From contig JAULJL010000017.1 of assembly GCA_030761205.1 (NCBI GenBank), forward strand, positions 816,001 to 880,000: a stretch of 64,000 bases of DNA. The letters run 5' to 3'. Below the pieces are notes generated by a model. The model was not told the origin of the DNA and did not search any database. It saw only the letters and a list, made by a program, of their open reading frames with translations. Each line of letters begins with the position of its first letter. The first letter of the stretch is position 1. Position numbers and translations under genes: made by a program. Origin of the DNA: Fremontodendron californicum (lineage: Eukaryota > Streptophyta > Magnoliopsida > Malvales > Malvaceae). Positions 12,701 to 25,475 of this stretch are shown here, in pieces.

Positions 12701-15700
12701 TAGTTTTTCCTTTGCAAGCAAAGTTGGCGTAGCATAAATACCCAAAAGTGCACAGCCTCGACTCTGAAACAAAAAGTTGACAAAGAGTTATTAATTTCCA
12801 CAAATAACTAGTGTAAGTTTCTATAAGTCAACATCAAGGCATCCAAGCCCCCCATTTCTGGCATAAACAGCGATTAAGCAATGACAAAATATCCATTTGC
12901 ACCTTTTTACTTCCATGACACTTCAGTCATATAAACAATCTTTTAGAATAAAGGCATCGACTGCAATTATATGTCTTAATCCCAAAGTTGAAAATTTCTT
13001 GCATTTCAACCAAAAAGAAAAGAGAGGGGAAAAGATGGTGTTCTGTAAAGGGAATCTCCATCCATTTTCTACCTAGCTAAACATATTTCCACCAAACATC
13101 AACAAAATGCAAAACAAGATGAAAAGTCTCTGGGTTCAAAAGAAACTCGCGCAAACAGATGAATGAGAAACAACTAATTCACTAACAGAATTAAGACAAC
13201 TCATAAATAAATGAAACTAAAAAAGTATGATGTTTTCACCTCCAAATTTCTTATCATTTGCTGCCCAAAAGCATCATCTGGATGAATCTGTTGACAAGGA
13301 CAAATAAACTGTGAATTGATCATTTTCTCTTCAACCATGACAGACACAGAAGCAAGGCATTCAAGGACGCAACACTAGCAGGAACCAACACATACACACA
13401 CACAAAAAAAAAAAGAATTAAAGATGTTAGAGTTTCAGAAAAATACAGAACCTGCTCATATAAGAAAAATATTGCTGTTGAAAATGTTTTTGATGCCCAA
13501 CCAACAATAGAACGGCTTGAATCTGGATCCAGGTATATTAAAACGCATTCTGCAATTATAAATGTCGGCAGACTGATACCAATATCAGATGACCATTAAG
13601 GTAATCATGGAAAGAATAAACAGATTCCACCCAAGAAAGGCAGAAAAGAAAGAAAACTTGTTAAAAAAGGCTAAAATAACATACAAATTTAACACCCAAT
13701 CAAGGGAAACAACGCAAATTACTGGAAATAATTACAATCGTGAAATATGCAAAAATGAAAAAGATAGAAGTATATCAATTACTTGCAGCTTCCAAAAGGA
13801 TGAGTAAAATGCTAACAAATACAAAAGAATAGGAGTTGAATCATGAACATACCTGGGATCCATATTTGCCAGAGATATGACATCATCCAATTTTTGTATG
13901 TCGCGCAAATCAACTGAAAGTAGCTTGTAGTGATCACTAAACACTTCTCCATTCTCTGCAAAGACATCAACTCTCTATCATTCCAAAAAAAAAAAAAAGA
14001 AGCATGTGCTTAAATGAATCAGAAGCAAAATACTGTAACATACAAGAAGCTAGCACTATGATTCCTTCAGTCAAAAGTTTGTTGATAGATGGACTATAAT
14101 AAACAAAAATCAGCTCCCAAATGCTCAACACTTCTAATAAATGCACTAGATATATTATTCTTAAACAAGAAAAGTTTTAGACGCATTTGACAAAAGAAAA
14201 CAAACTCAAACCAAATTTGAGTTATTCACAGAAAAGTGGTTGAAAGTGACACTTTTCTGCATCATGTTTTGCATGGCATCTTGAATGCTTTAAAGTTTAT
14301 GTACCATGAAGTAAGCACACTCTTGCCAATAGTCCTATGTATCCACATACACCAGAAAAGGAAAGTGGCATTTTGAGAAATAAAAACAAAAGAAAGCCAT
14401 CAAGAAACTGATCCCAGCACCCAGCAGCAATTTGATGTATGAATAACCCGAGGCACCTTACCTCGTGAGATTGATGCTGTTGCACCAATTTTGTCCCTCA
14501 ACTGACTGCAGGATTCAATAAGGGAAGCCTTTTTACTAGTAACCTAAAAAAAAAAAAAAGAAATCACCGCTTAAAGCAGGTAATAATACAAATCAATTGC
14601 AATCATAAATTCGAAATTGTACCTCTTTAAAATCCAGTTCCACATATAGATATGGTGCTTTCCCCTCATCCTGTCCACGAAAAAGAAAATAAAAGGCCAA
14701 TTAAACTTGTCAATATTCAGGCTTCTATAAGGTAAATCAAAATTTCCAAAAACTATGGAAAATCTGCAGTAAACATACACATACGAAACATGCATTTTCT
14801 CGAGAAAAATTATCAAACACAAAAAAGAAACAATGCAAATAATTAACACCAGCGAAATACAACAGTGGAACAACTTAAGTTTCAAACGTTTTACACAAAC
14901 CAAAAAATAAAGATAAACGTTCTTAAGTCTGTCATGTGTTATGAGTTTATCCCAAGTCACAATAACTCAGGCACCTGCAACTGAAAATATGTGGTATCAA
15001 ATCCAGCACCAAGTGATAATATCTGCTTCTTGGTGTTACCCTTTTCAGTATTACATCCTTCACAATCAAGAAACTGATATAGAAGCTTCCTCATAGCAGC
15101 CCAACGAGCAAAATAACCTTAAGTACAAACCCAGGAAAAAACAATCAGTAAGATTAAAACTCATTACGAGAACAGCAAAGGAAGAATCAAAATGCAATGT
15201 ATTCAAATGAATCAAATCTTACCACGGTTAATTATAGGAGATCTCCTCACAGGTCTTCTAACAAACAAAGAGATGTATTCATCTTTCATGTATCCCTTTT
15301 TAACACATGACCTTTAAACATACGGCGCGAGAAGTGAGAAATAAAATACCATATGCCTTTCAATTTTGAATTAGTTAAACATACTTCTTCTTTATAAACA
15401 ATAAATAAAAAACAGGGCCAGTAACAGCATTATTTTTCCGAAATTAAGGAATGTTCAGAATTAATTAATCCGGTTTAAGCAAACATAAATACATCTAAAT
15501 TGTCCAAATTATAGAAAGAAAAACCTCCTAAATTATTTTTTCCATTAGATTCATCTGCTTCACGTCGAAATCTTGTATTTAAACTCGATAATAAACTGTT
15601 AGGACTATTCGAATGCAAATAGAATTATCGAAACCTAAATTTTCTGTTTTTTTTTAACTTTCTCGATCACAAATAGTGATAAATGATAATTAACATTTCC

Positions 15701-15827
15701 GATGGGACGAAATATAATGAAGATAAAAAAGGATGGGGGTCACTCACAGTTTACTGGCTGAAGCGTCATCGTTGGTAGCTTGAACCGCTGCCCTGTTGCT
15801 ACGTGAATCAGCCGCCGACTTCGCCAT
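9744..15827 (-). CDS. LCMT1: Leucine carboxyl methyltransferase 1 (PP2A methyltransferase)
   Basis: Thirteen exons are read: 15827-15748, 15311-15223, 15117-14975, 14670-14623, 14543-14462, 13955-13853, 13572-13452, 13287-13240, 12763-12680, 12132-12068, 10581-10530, 10281-10243 and 9818-9744. Every junction keeps frame, giving 342 aa, close to family length. Family blocks appear in order: [29 protein letters not shown], the SAM-binding [23 protein letters not shown] and EEWHMMQEHYC. The enzyme methylates the C-terminal leucine of PP2A catalytic subunits using SAM. The Arabidopsis orthologue is SBI1, a regulator of brassinosteroid receptor turnover. The intron at 12067-10582 holds a TRIM array in the same orientation, and a MITE sits about 150 bp upstream of the start codon. 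Confidence 0.93.
11103..11831 (-). mobile_element. Tandem TRIM retrotransposon array (four LTRs, three internal segments)
   Basis: Four related LTR-like units lie at about 11103-11207, 11304-11428, 11538-11647 and 11740-11831, separated by internal segments of about 90-110 bp. Complete LTRs begin TGTTAA and end TTAACA. On the minus strand each complete LTR is followed by a tRNA-iMet type primer site (TGGTATCAGA or a variant) and preceded by a purine tract like GTGAGGGGGAG. LTRs of 110-125 bp with no coding capacity match terminal-repeat retrotransposons in miniature. The outer units are degenerate and the copies are clearly diverged, so the array is not young. It sits in an LCMT1 intron on the same strand as the gene. 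Confidence 0.75.
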
Positions 15828-15981
15828 GCTTCGATTACTCTTTCCCTTACGCGGTGGAGACGGAAGAGCAATGGAAAGAGGGAGAGAGAGAGTTTTTGTT
15901 TTTATTTTTTTACGATTCGAGGTTTTTAAGGGTTCCCTTCGCCCAAATTTTTTTTGTCTCGGAAGTTGATGCACCAATATC

Positions 15982-16826
15982 GTTAAAGTATTTAGGTAGT
16001 TATTGCACTACGGGAAATGTTAACAAGTATTTAGTCATATTGAGATATTTAATTATTGAATTTTATTAATGAGTGTTTTTAGAATATTTTTTAAGATTAA
16101 TTAATATATTATTTATATTAATAATATTATATTAAATATAAAAGTTAATAATTTTATTTATTATTTTCAATATATTGATTAAAAATGTTATTATATTTAA
16201 AAACTTTAAAAAGTGCCTTTAGAGCATTCGTTAGCAAAATTCTTAATTATTTATAAAAAGAAAAGTGTAATGAATGCATTATTTTTTTTAATTCAGTAAA
16301 AGTAATGCATTAAATGCAAAAAGCTTTTCTGAAATAGTAAATAAATAATTTTTAATTGGTGCCTATAGGCACCGATTAAGCGTACCCAATTAGTAAAATT
16401 GTTAATTGAAAACCGTCTAAATGATTACGTGGACATGTGAAACTGACAAAATAAATGATTTAGAAAAAAAAAATTATGACATGTCAAATTTTTGTGCTCA
16501 TATGAAATTTAGAAACTGACATAATAAATGACTTCGAAAAAAAATAATGACATATTTTTACGCATAAGAGAGAAATTTGGATAAAAATTTTGTTTTTTAA
16601 ATTTTTCTTGAGTAAATTTTTTGACACGTCATCATTTTTTTAATCATTTTTTCTATCAGTTTTATATGTTAATGTCAATATTTAGATAATTTTTCATTAA
16701 CATTATTACTAATTTTATTTTTTTCACTAATTTCAGACGTATAAAAACTAAATTATTTATTTTTATAATACAAAATCTATAACATACTTTTATCTATAAT
16801 ACTATGACTATTTAAATACTTTAACA
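15982..16826. mobile_element. Long-TIR MITE, Mutator-like (copy 2), near the LCMT1 promoter
   Basis: The ends read GTTAAAGTATTTAGGTAGT on the left and, reverse-complemented, TGTTAAAGTATTTAAATAGT on the right. The inner arms share blocks with the element at 7077-7658, for example CGTCTAAAT, GGACATGTGAAACTGACA and AAATTTAGAAA. Flanking 9-mers ACCAATATC (15973-15981) and TTCAATATC (16827-16835) match at 7 of 9. The left arm is interrupted after about 25 bp by roughly 370 bp of unrelated AT-rich DNA (about 16010-16380), perhaps a nested insertion. It starts 155 bp upstream of the LCMT1 start codon. Confidence 0.6.
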
Positions 16827-16971
16827 TTCAATATCTAACAAGTACTTGGTAAAATTATTCAGAAGTTTCTGGTTGGGGGGAAAAAATATTATTTATCCGA
16901 CTGTAAACATTGGGTGCCTTAACGGATAATAACCATTTGTAATTCCCAATTCCAATTTTACCATATACAAA

Positions 16972-16975
<4 letters not shown>

Positions 16976-17043
<68 letters not shown>
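16976..17043. repeat. (TC)n microsatellite
   Basis: About 34 uninterrupted TC units, read as GA on the minus strand. The minus-strand open frame across it (Arg-Glu repeats) is a by-product of the repeat. It is likely to be highly length-polymorphic. Confidence 0.95.
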
Positions 17044-17045
<2 letters not shown>

Positions 17046-19742
17046 AGGATACAAAATTACACAACTTTAATTACATTTTTTTAAATTGATGAAAATGCTC
17101 ACGTGCCATCTATTTTCTTTAACAGTGTTTTTTTTACACTATTAGAAGAAGGTTTTGGCTAATATAAAAAAAAATTATGAAATTTATCATTTTATTTATG
17201 TAAATTTTTACATTTTTATTGTATTTAAATAAAATTTTAATTTATATTCAAATAAGTTCTTGATTTTTAATTTGTATCCAAATAAATTCTTAATCTTTAA
17301 TTTATACTTAAATAAACCCTCAAGATAAATTAATCTTTCATTTTAAATAAATTTATATTTAAATATAAATTAAAAGATAATAACTTATTTGAATACAATA
17401 AAATATAAAAAATATTTTTTTTTAAAATGAATAATTTATGGGTTTTTTTTAATATTTTAACCAAGGTTTCTTTAGCTTATATGACTAGATGTTAATGAAA
17501 CAATTAAAAATGGTTAGATGGATAGGTTTTATGAAGTATATAACCAAAAAATGAATAAAAATTTAAAAGTTGATAATACATTTTACCTAAAATAAAGTGC
17601 TATATAAAAAAGAACTACAAGATCACTTCAACATTTTCCCTCTTTTGTTTTGCTTCAAAAGAGTGTACTTGCTATATAAAAAAAAAAAGAGTATACTTGC
17701 AATTAATAAATGATTCCTTTTTTATTGAAAAAAAATGAAAATATTTGAGTTAATTCTTTGATTTTTAAAAGCATTATTCTTCCATTGATTGTTTACACTA
17801 TGTTTTGATTTATTTTTTTTCAATTTAATCCCATAATTTTATCCTTGATTAAAGTAACTCTAATCTAATAGAAAATATATTGCTTTCATATTCATTTGAT
17901 TTGATGAAATCTCTTTGCATAAATCATATCTAATATATGCACAATTTTCTTATTGAAATACCATGTTTAATACAATTACATACAATCTATTTCATCAATT
18001 TACATTTTTAAATAAAGTAATAAACAAACTTGCAAAGAGAAATTTGAGGCTAGAATAATGGATTTCAACGTGATTTTTTAATAATTTAACCATTTTTTTG
18101 TAAAACATAATAATTAATTCATATTCTTACTAAATAATATTATTATGCTATATTATTAACATTATTTAGATAGCCAATTGAAAGAGAAGAATCATATTAT
18201 ATATATAACATTATAAAGTAAAAGGATATTGGATACGAAATATTTTCATGATACATAAAATAATTCTTAAATTTATACTATTCGTTATATTATTCAAATT
18301 TAAATAATAAAAATAATACTTATATTAAATATTAAATAACATAAAATGAATAATAACACCAAATTAACAAAATTACATCCATATAACATAATTTAACTTC
18401 CAAAGTTAAAAAATATTTTATATTTTATATTAATATTAATATAATATATATAATATTCAAAAAATATAATATATAAAAATATATAATTATCGGATCGAGC
18501 TAGAATTGAGCAAATGTTATGTCAAAGACCCTATAAGTTTAGAAAATGACCTCATATTTATGCTTATGTCCGTTTAACATGCCTAACATTTAAAATTAAA
18601 CTCTTTCAATATTATAAGAATTTTTGAATTTGAACGAATAATTTAATTCATAAATGAATGTAATTAAAAATTAAATAATATTTATTTATGTATTTATATA
18701 TAAATAAAAAATCTAATCCGTATATCATATAGGCGGGCAAGCTAATTTTGTATACAACATTTAAAGGATTAATGGGTAAAATTAAATTAAAACAAAAGCC
18801 CCCATGGAGGAGTCCCATGGCTCCACGTTCGAGGCTTTTTGCATTATTGTAACAGAAGTTACAGAACACAGCCAAATATCCAATCGAATGAACTTCGAAA
18901 ATTTTGTTTTTGGATGAATAAATGCATCCAATGAATTTATTAAGATTTAAGATGGTTTCATCACACCTTGGATGTCATTCCTCAGGACACCTGTGATGTT
19001 GTAGCCGAAAGTTGCCAAAACAGAAAACATCAGCAAATTTTTTTTTTTTTTTTTAAATTTTATTAAAAATATATATATTTTTTTATCTATATCTAAATCT
19101 CTAAATTATAATTATAATTTTATTTATTCATAATTATAATCATAATCATCCATATAAAAACACGGTTATAAAAAAACTTTTGAACCGAATAAAATAATAA
19201 TAATATTCATTATATTTTTAAATTATTATTATAAATATTTTTTAATTATTAATATATATTTTTAAATTTATAAATAAGAATGTTATTTTTATTAAAATAA
19301 TTTTTTTAATAAAAAATTAAATACATTTTTAATGTGTCAAAGATGAATCCTAATTAAAATACTATGATTTTATAGTTTTACTTTTAACGTGTAATTTACA
19401 AAGTTATTTTAATTTTAATTTCGCAAATAATATAAGCCTCCCAAAAGAGAGCAAAAACCAGAGGAAGTTATGTTTATTTTTTAAAGCGGGGCATCTCTAT
19501 GTCCCAAAACCAAATTCTCTCACTCTCACGGAACCCATCAAATCGCACAAATTCCACAATTTTCAGTATTTTATCTAAACCCTAAAACTCTCCGTCGCTG
19601 AATCCACTATCTCCAGCGTCAAGCCGTAGCTTTGTATTTTTCATTTATTTTCTCTCTGTAATTGTTTTTTTCAAGAACATTCTTCAATTATTTTATTTAA
19701 TATTTTGTTTTCTGGGTGTGATTTGGGGGTTAATTTTTGAGG
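17044..19742. other. AT-rich intergenic region and CSN7 promoter
   Basis: Very AT-rich, low-complexity DNA fills most of this stretch, with repeated TTTAAT/ATAAAT runs. No coding region, RNA gene or bounded transposon is supported. The last 250 bases, less AT-rich and with pyrimidine runs (CTCTCACTCTCAC near 19520), look like the promoter and 5' leader of the COP9 subunit gene. Confidence 0.5.
19577..19585 (+). promoter_or_regulatory. Telo-box in the CSN7 5' region
   Basis: The sequence AAACCCTAA lies 158 bp upstream of the CSN7 start codon, in the probable transcription start or leader region. Telo-boxes of this form are known near the transcription start of plant growth-related and translation genes. 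Function here is inferred from sequence and position only. Confidence 0.45.
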
Positions 19743-20389
19743 ATGGATATCCAGCAAAAACAAGCAGAGTTAATCGATCACTTCGTGAAGCAAGCGTCGG
19801 CTCAGAAGGGCTCAGCCCTTGGCTCCATAATCGTCGAAGCGACGTCGCATCCTTCCCTCTTCGCCTTCTCCGAGATTCTTGCCGTGCCCAGTGTCGCTGA
19901 GGTCAGAACTTGTTCCGTTCTCAATTTTTTTTTTCCCAATCTTTCCTCAATCTAAGAAATCAAAGGCGTAACCAATTATTATTATTATTTTTTGCTGTAC
20001 ATAGTTTGTTAACCATTTAAGATTATGGGCGTAGCAGCACCCTGTTTGGTTAATCAGAAAATTGAGTGGAAAATAAGGAAATAAGAAATATGATTATCGT
20101 GTTTGGATTTAGAAATTGATATATTTGTACACTATTCTCTAAAATACATAGCTTATTTTAGCTGTTTGAATTTTTATACATTGCATAGGAAATGAATGCC
20201 ATCAATGGATTTAGGTTTGACTCTTGTGCGATTTTTTTGTTTAATTTTAAAAAAAACGTCTGGCAAATTGTTTCACTAGTTTCCTATGTCTTCACTAATG
20301 ATTGTTGGGTCGATCATTAGGCAAAGAAGTTCAAATTTGGCTTAAATTAACCAGACTTTATGGGGATTACGCAATTATATCTATCTATC

Positions 20390-20424
<35 letters not shown>

Positions 20425-23400
20425 TACACTTTCAGAGCAATTAAGTGGTTACTGTGCTATTAGATTGTTGTTTTTGTCTATATTATGGTGATTTAGTTTT
20501 CTTGATAAGCTTCATCTTTGGTTTGAGGCATTAGTTTAATTGTAATTTATGTGAAATCAATGTATCTTTGCAGCTTGAAGGAACTGAAAGCTCAGTGTAC
20601 CTTGAGGTGCTTCGGTTGTTTGCGCATGGTACATGGAGCGATTACAAGAGTAAGCTGGAAAACCTGTGTTTTATTGTTTGACTAGAAGGCTGTAATGCCT
20701 TCAATGCATTTCTTTCCTTCCTGCACCATAAGTTTTATATTTGAGAAATTTTGAAGATTAGTAGTAGTAAATATGTGTTGCTACCGTGTAAGTTAGACTT
20801 GGATATTGAATAAGAAAGAGTCTGAAAAGTGTTATTTTCCTGGTTGTTTGAATTTAAACCTAAAATTGGTCATTAGAGATATCAGTTCTGCCTCTTATAA
20901 ATGTCAAGTATTTAATTTTTTTGGTTGGTCATAACTAATAAACTAAAGTGGCAACTTTCCTAAATCGTATGATAACATAGAGCTACTGAAAATGGAAATG
21001 ATCCGAATATGTGAACTATTATTCGGCTAATCTTGTGAAAGACAATATTACACTGAGTTAACTATCTAAATGGAAATTTCAAGGACTAATAACTGAAAAG
21101 ATATTACATTTAAATATTAATTTCCAGCTTATGGCTTTTTTCCATATTCTCTCTCCCTTTTGACAGTGTTTGTCAGTGATGTTTATTGTTCCAGGCACAG
21201 TAGGAAGCAGAATGCCCTTTACTTAATTAAGATCTTGATTGTTCTTATTTTTCTTTGGCACATCATAATGTGATCAACTTTGGCTGTTTAAACTATTTAA
21301 TTAGGTAATAGTGGTAGTCTTCCTCAACTGGTCCCTGATCAAGTCCTCAAGCTAAAGCAACTTACTGTCCTTACACTTGCTGAGACAAACAAGGTATTTT
21401 CTTTGAGTTATGAGGTTTGCCGGTCTAGTTCCGTTGTAGTGGTTATAGAGCATTTTGATATTCATCAAACATGCCACTTTTAGATTTTTGGCATCTAGAT
21501 AAGTGACTTAATAACATGATGCAACAAATTCTTTGGAATATGTTGAAAACATTTTAACCTTTCTTTGAATTCTTCTATTCCACTTTCTAACCTATAGTAT
21601 GATGATTATACTATAGGTTTTTCATGTTGGTTGCGTCAAGTTCATTTACCTTTATTAAATTTTAGTTTTTAAATATCTTCTCCAGGTTCTACCTTATGAT
21701 CAACTAATGCTGGAGTTAGATGTCACAAATGTCCGAGAACTTGAAGATTTTCTTATCAATGAGTGCATGTATGCGGTAGGTAGTCTCCTAGCGTGATTCT
21801 CTGTTCCTTCTTAATTCAAAGATTTACTCCATCCCTACATGGTTTAGCTATTGGAACAGCCTTGTTAGGCCATGTGGATGTGATTTTTTATTTTAATGGA
21901 TGGTTTTCATTCGGCACATGGCATGTGAAAGAACCATCCTGCTATTTGTGCATCACGCTGATTTTTTGGGGTACCTACAACTATCTCAACTGTCCTTTGG
22001 TGGTTGCACACCGTTTTCACCGGGATTAGGAAAGAAAAAGGGGGGGGGGGGTTCTTTCCAAGAGGGAGGGGTTGCTTGACTTTTAAAGGAAGCAAGTTGT
22101 ACCACAATTAAACTGAAAGTGTGCTGATTGTTGTTCATTCTTTTCTAACCTTTTGTTAGGGTATAGTCAGAGGAAAGCTGGATCAGCTGCGAAGATGTTT
22201 TGAGGTATGAGTTTCTGTCCTTACCTTTCAAGTGTTTTTTGCTTTTCGATTCTTTTTCTTGACTTATTAAAGTTTCTAATGTTTATGGAAGGTCCAATTT
22301 GCTGCTGGGAGGGATTTGAGGCCTGGACAACTAGGGAGTATGATACAAACACTATCAAACTGGTAACATCTCTGGTTCTAATAGAGCATGTCATTAAATC
22401 CTCTGCCCTTGCTGCAGTCATAGTTGCTACTTTGTGATGTCATATTAACTTTTGGCTTTGGTCATTAGAGCTAGTTAGTTCAAGTAGGCTGAGAGAAACA
22501 CTAAGTTAAATTTTATCAATATCAGCTTATATATATCTAAAATCTGTCTATGGATGAGAACCTAGGTTGGGTACTTCAGACAACTTACTAATCTCAATTC
22601 AAGAGAAGATAAAATGGGCTGATACTATGAGTGAATTGGACAAGAAACATCGAAAGGAGGTTGAAGATAGGGTGGAAGAAGTAAAGAAGTCCCTCTCCCT
22701 CAAGGTCAGTGGAATCCAGTTTTTCCTTTAAAATTGTTTGCCCTTTTGCTTAATTCTGCATTGGACCATTAAAAAGCATGAGAAGCAAAATGCAGCTGAA
22801 AGTGTTTTCATTAGTTTTTTTTTTTTTTTTTGTGTTTTTAGTTTTTAAAGTAATTCTATATAAGCATTGAAGAGAGCAAAACTAATTTGATTTGCAACAT
22901 CTATGGTAGTTGTAGACATAAATGCACGTTCCCTTTTAAATATTGAAAATTGTTTTGGAGGAAGAAGGTGATGATGGGAAAGAGAGTCCTTTAATTCTTG
23001 CAAAAAAGCGTATACAGAGAAGTTTGGAGCTTAAAGCTGCAACTTCCTAGTTAAGATGCAAATGAGTGAGTTTAACTGGATCTAGAATTAGCATGCCGTG
23101 ACTTCACTCATTCAATATCGACATATGTTGGTCGATGTGGCTTACTTACGTTGTGGCAGAAGTTACACACTGTAAGCAGGCCGATGTTGACTTCCGAGGG
23201 ATCGAGGAGATCTACTCTGAACTTGGTGGAGTGATGGACTTTGAGGAAGACCGAAGCCGACCCTCAAGGTGATTTCTTTTTCTACCATTGTTCTATATCC
23301 ATAAATATGATTTTTACTGAAGAAGTGTTATGGTTTTACATGGTGTCCATTGGTTTTCCATTCTTTGTAAGTCATCAACAGCTTTATTTCGATACCTATT

Positions 23401-23568
23401 TTATACCATCTTTAATTCAGTAGATATTAGGTTATTAAGACTTCTAAAGTTATGCTTTATTAATTGGATTGAGGGAACTTTGTATGAGAGTGTATTTTTT
23501 GAACTGACTGCATTTTACTGATGACTAATGGTGTGGAGAAATACAGGAGACGGCACCCGATATCCTGA
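19743..23568 (+). CDS. CSN7: COP9 signalosome complex subunit 7
   Basis: Nine exons are read: 19743-19901, 20574-20649, 21305-21393, 21686-21775, 22160-22204, 22292-22362, 22566-22704, 23180-23268 and 23547-23568. All keep frame, giving 259 aa, the family's usual size. The first residues MDIQQKQAELIDHFVKQA are followed by the PCI domain, with VQFAAGRDLRPGQLGSM a clear landmark near residues 154-170. A charged helix (DKKHRKEVEDRVEEVKKSL) then precedes a short tail. CSN7 is a scaffold subunit of the nuclear COP9 signalosome, which removes NEDD8 from cullins. The Arabidopsis gene is FUSCA5. The last exon adds only seven residues, and alternative 3' ends are known in this gene family. Confidence 0.93.
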
Positions 23569-24538
23569 AGATATAGAGCATGCAACTGACTGGATGGGTG
23601 TTTAGATGACCAGCCAGATTTCTACTGAGTTGTCATTGTTGCTTTAGAATTTGAGAATTCTTAGCTTGTCTTGAACCCATTGTTATTCCTACTGAGTTGG
23701 GGAAGAATGGGACCAGATCTGGTGGTGCGGCTAAAATTTTTTAAGCAGTTAGATACCCAAGACTTACAATTCAAGTTATTGTACCTTTTGATGGTGCACT
23801 TCATGCTGTACCGAGAATCCATCTTATCCTGCTTATAATTTATAAAATATTAAATGCTTTCTATGGCCTAATGGTTCCATTATGGTGGAAAAGTTGTAGG
23901 TATATGATGATCATCATTTCTATGAACTTTCATTTGCTTGCCGGTGCTAAGATTTAGTTATATTTTTTTCATGGTTGTTGGAATATAAGATTTAGTTATA
24001 TCTTTGCCGGTGCTAAGTGCTAACAATGTTATGTAATAAAGACAAAGGTCCTTGTCAGCTACTACTACTACTACTATATATTATATATCTTTTAGTATAC
24101 AAAGAATGATTATAGTATTTAAGCTTAAATGTGACTGTTCATCATATGTATTGTATTGAAACGAAAAGTAAAACCTAATTATATTCTTTGCAAAATTATA
24201 ATAATGATTTTCCATTAATTAATGAGTTTGAGGGAATATTTTTTTACTTTGTTTTAAACATGCAAAGATATAAGTATATTCTCAAAGTTATGCTTCATTA
24301 TTACCGAATATTATTAAAGTAATTAAAGTTAAATTAATCTTCATTTAGTTAATTTTGCCAATTAAGCATGATATGATATGGTGAAAATATATAATTACAA
24401 AATGCCTTTTGCCTTTACATATAACAATTAAGACCTATTTAATTAAATCCTTGATTTGTTGTATTACTTATTTGCTAAAAATTGAATAAAATTACTATTA
24501 AAATAGAAATAAATATCATATTATGTACAATTCAATTA
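23569..24538. other. Intergenic region between CSN7 and the ERF gene
   Basis: Tail-to-tail space holding the 3' UTRs of CSN7 (plus) and the ERF gene (minus). AT-rich, with a small ACT trinucleotide run near 24060. No gene is supported. Confidence 0.5.
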
Positions 24539-25321
24539 TTAACAAATAACGGTATGCCAAAAATCAGTTGGCATTAATTGATACATGTCTAGTTCAAACT
24601 CAGTTCCTAACTCAGTTTTACCCGAAGAGTTAATCTCACTCATCCTCCGTTTCGACTTGGGAGTTCCGTCATCCGATGTCCACGTGGATAACGAAGAGGA
24701 AGGCGACTGAGCTGATGACCAAGACGAAGAAGGCTCTGGAGACCGTCGCTTGTTATTGGTCACTCTCACTGGCTCCACCTGATCTGAGCCAATGAGGTGA
24801 GGAAAATTCAGTTTGGCTTTTGCGCCTCGCATTTTAAAAGCCGCTCTGTCATAAGCCAGCGCAGCGTCCTCGGGCGTCTCGTAAGTACCAAGCCAGATCC
24901 TCGCACCGTTCCTTTTTGGATCCCTTATCTCCGCAGCGTATGTTCCCCACGGCCTTCTCCTTATTCCTCTATAATGCACCTTCTTCGGCGGCGCGTGGGG
25001 TTTAGGGGCTGTCGCAGTCGTAGTAGTCTCTATCTTAGAAGTTACTTCGCAGCTGGGAAATGAGACATTAACAGCGGCTGTCTCCTCCGATGCATCAAAT
25101 AACTGATCAAAGGTTATCCATTGATCAACATTAATCGCATCATCATCATCCGTTTTCGAACAATCCATCTGACCAAATGGAAGTTCATTTTTTGCTACAT
25201 TTTCCACAACTTGTCCTGGAATTGTAGTCGGATATTGGGTTTCGAAATCATCTTCCAAAAGATACTGACGAATCGACTCCAAGAGGCCGAGATCAAATTC
25301 TGAAGTACTTTCACAGTACAT
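24539..25321 (-). CDS. AP2/ERF transcription factor, group IX
   Basis: Single-exon gene of 260 aa. One AP2/ERF domain spans about residues 116-174 ([21 protein letters not shown], then [20 protein letters not shown] and KLNFPHL). The Ala and Asp in YAAEIRDP are those typical of the ERF rather than DREB branch, which binds GCC-box DNA. The N-terminal block [18 protein letters not shown] and the acidic middle region fit the activation regions of group IX members such as ERF1A/ERF2/ERF13, which respond to ethylene, jasmonate and pathogens. Basic stretches RRR and KSKRR could serve nuclear import. It diverges from the related ERF gene at 27197. The closest named orthologue cannot be chosen by eye. 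Confidence 0.92.
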   Translation of the reverse strand: MYCESTSEFDLGLLESIRQYLLEDDFETQYPTTIPGQVVENVAKNELPFGQMDCSKTDDDDAINVDQWITFDQLFDASEETAAVNVSFPSCEVTSKIETTTTATAPKPHAPPKKVHYRGIRRRPWGTYAAEIRDPKRNGARIWLGTYETPEDAALAYDRAAFKMRGAKAKLNFPHLIGSDQVEPVRVTNNKRRSPEPSSSWSSAQSPSSSLSTWTSDDGTPKSKRRMSEINSSGKTELGTEFELDMYQLMPTDFWHTVIC

Positions 25322-25463
25322 ATTTGTTTTGTTCTTGTTCTTGGAGATAGAACCCTAAAAGGTAATCAAGCTTTCTAGCTAGAAAAAGGACTTTGACGGT
25401 CTGAGACTGCGAGGTATGGATTTGAATTGAATGGCTTCGTTGAGTTCCTGTTTGCTGTTTGAT

Positions 25464-25475
25464 TATATATATATA
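25464..25475 (-). promoter_or_regulatory. Probable TATA box of the minus-strand ERF gene
   Basis: A TATATATATATA run lies about 145 bp upstream of the start codon at 25321, a usual spacing for a short 5' UTR. Other AT runs are common here, so the assignment rests on position. Confidence 0.45.

Noticed and set aside
16855..17064. Arg-Glu repeat protein frame
   Set aside because: Purely a translation of the (TC)n microsatellite.
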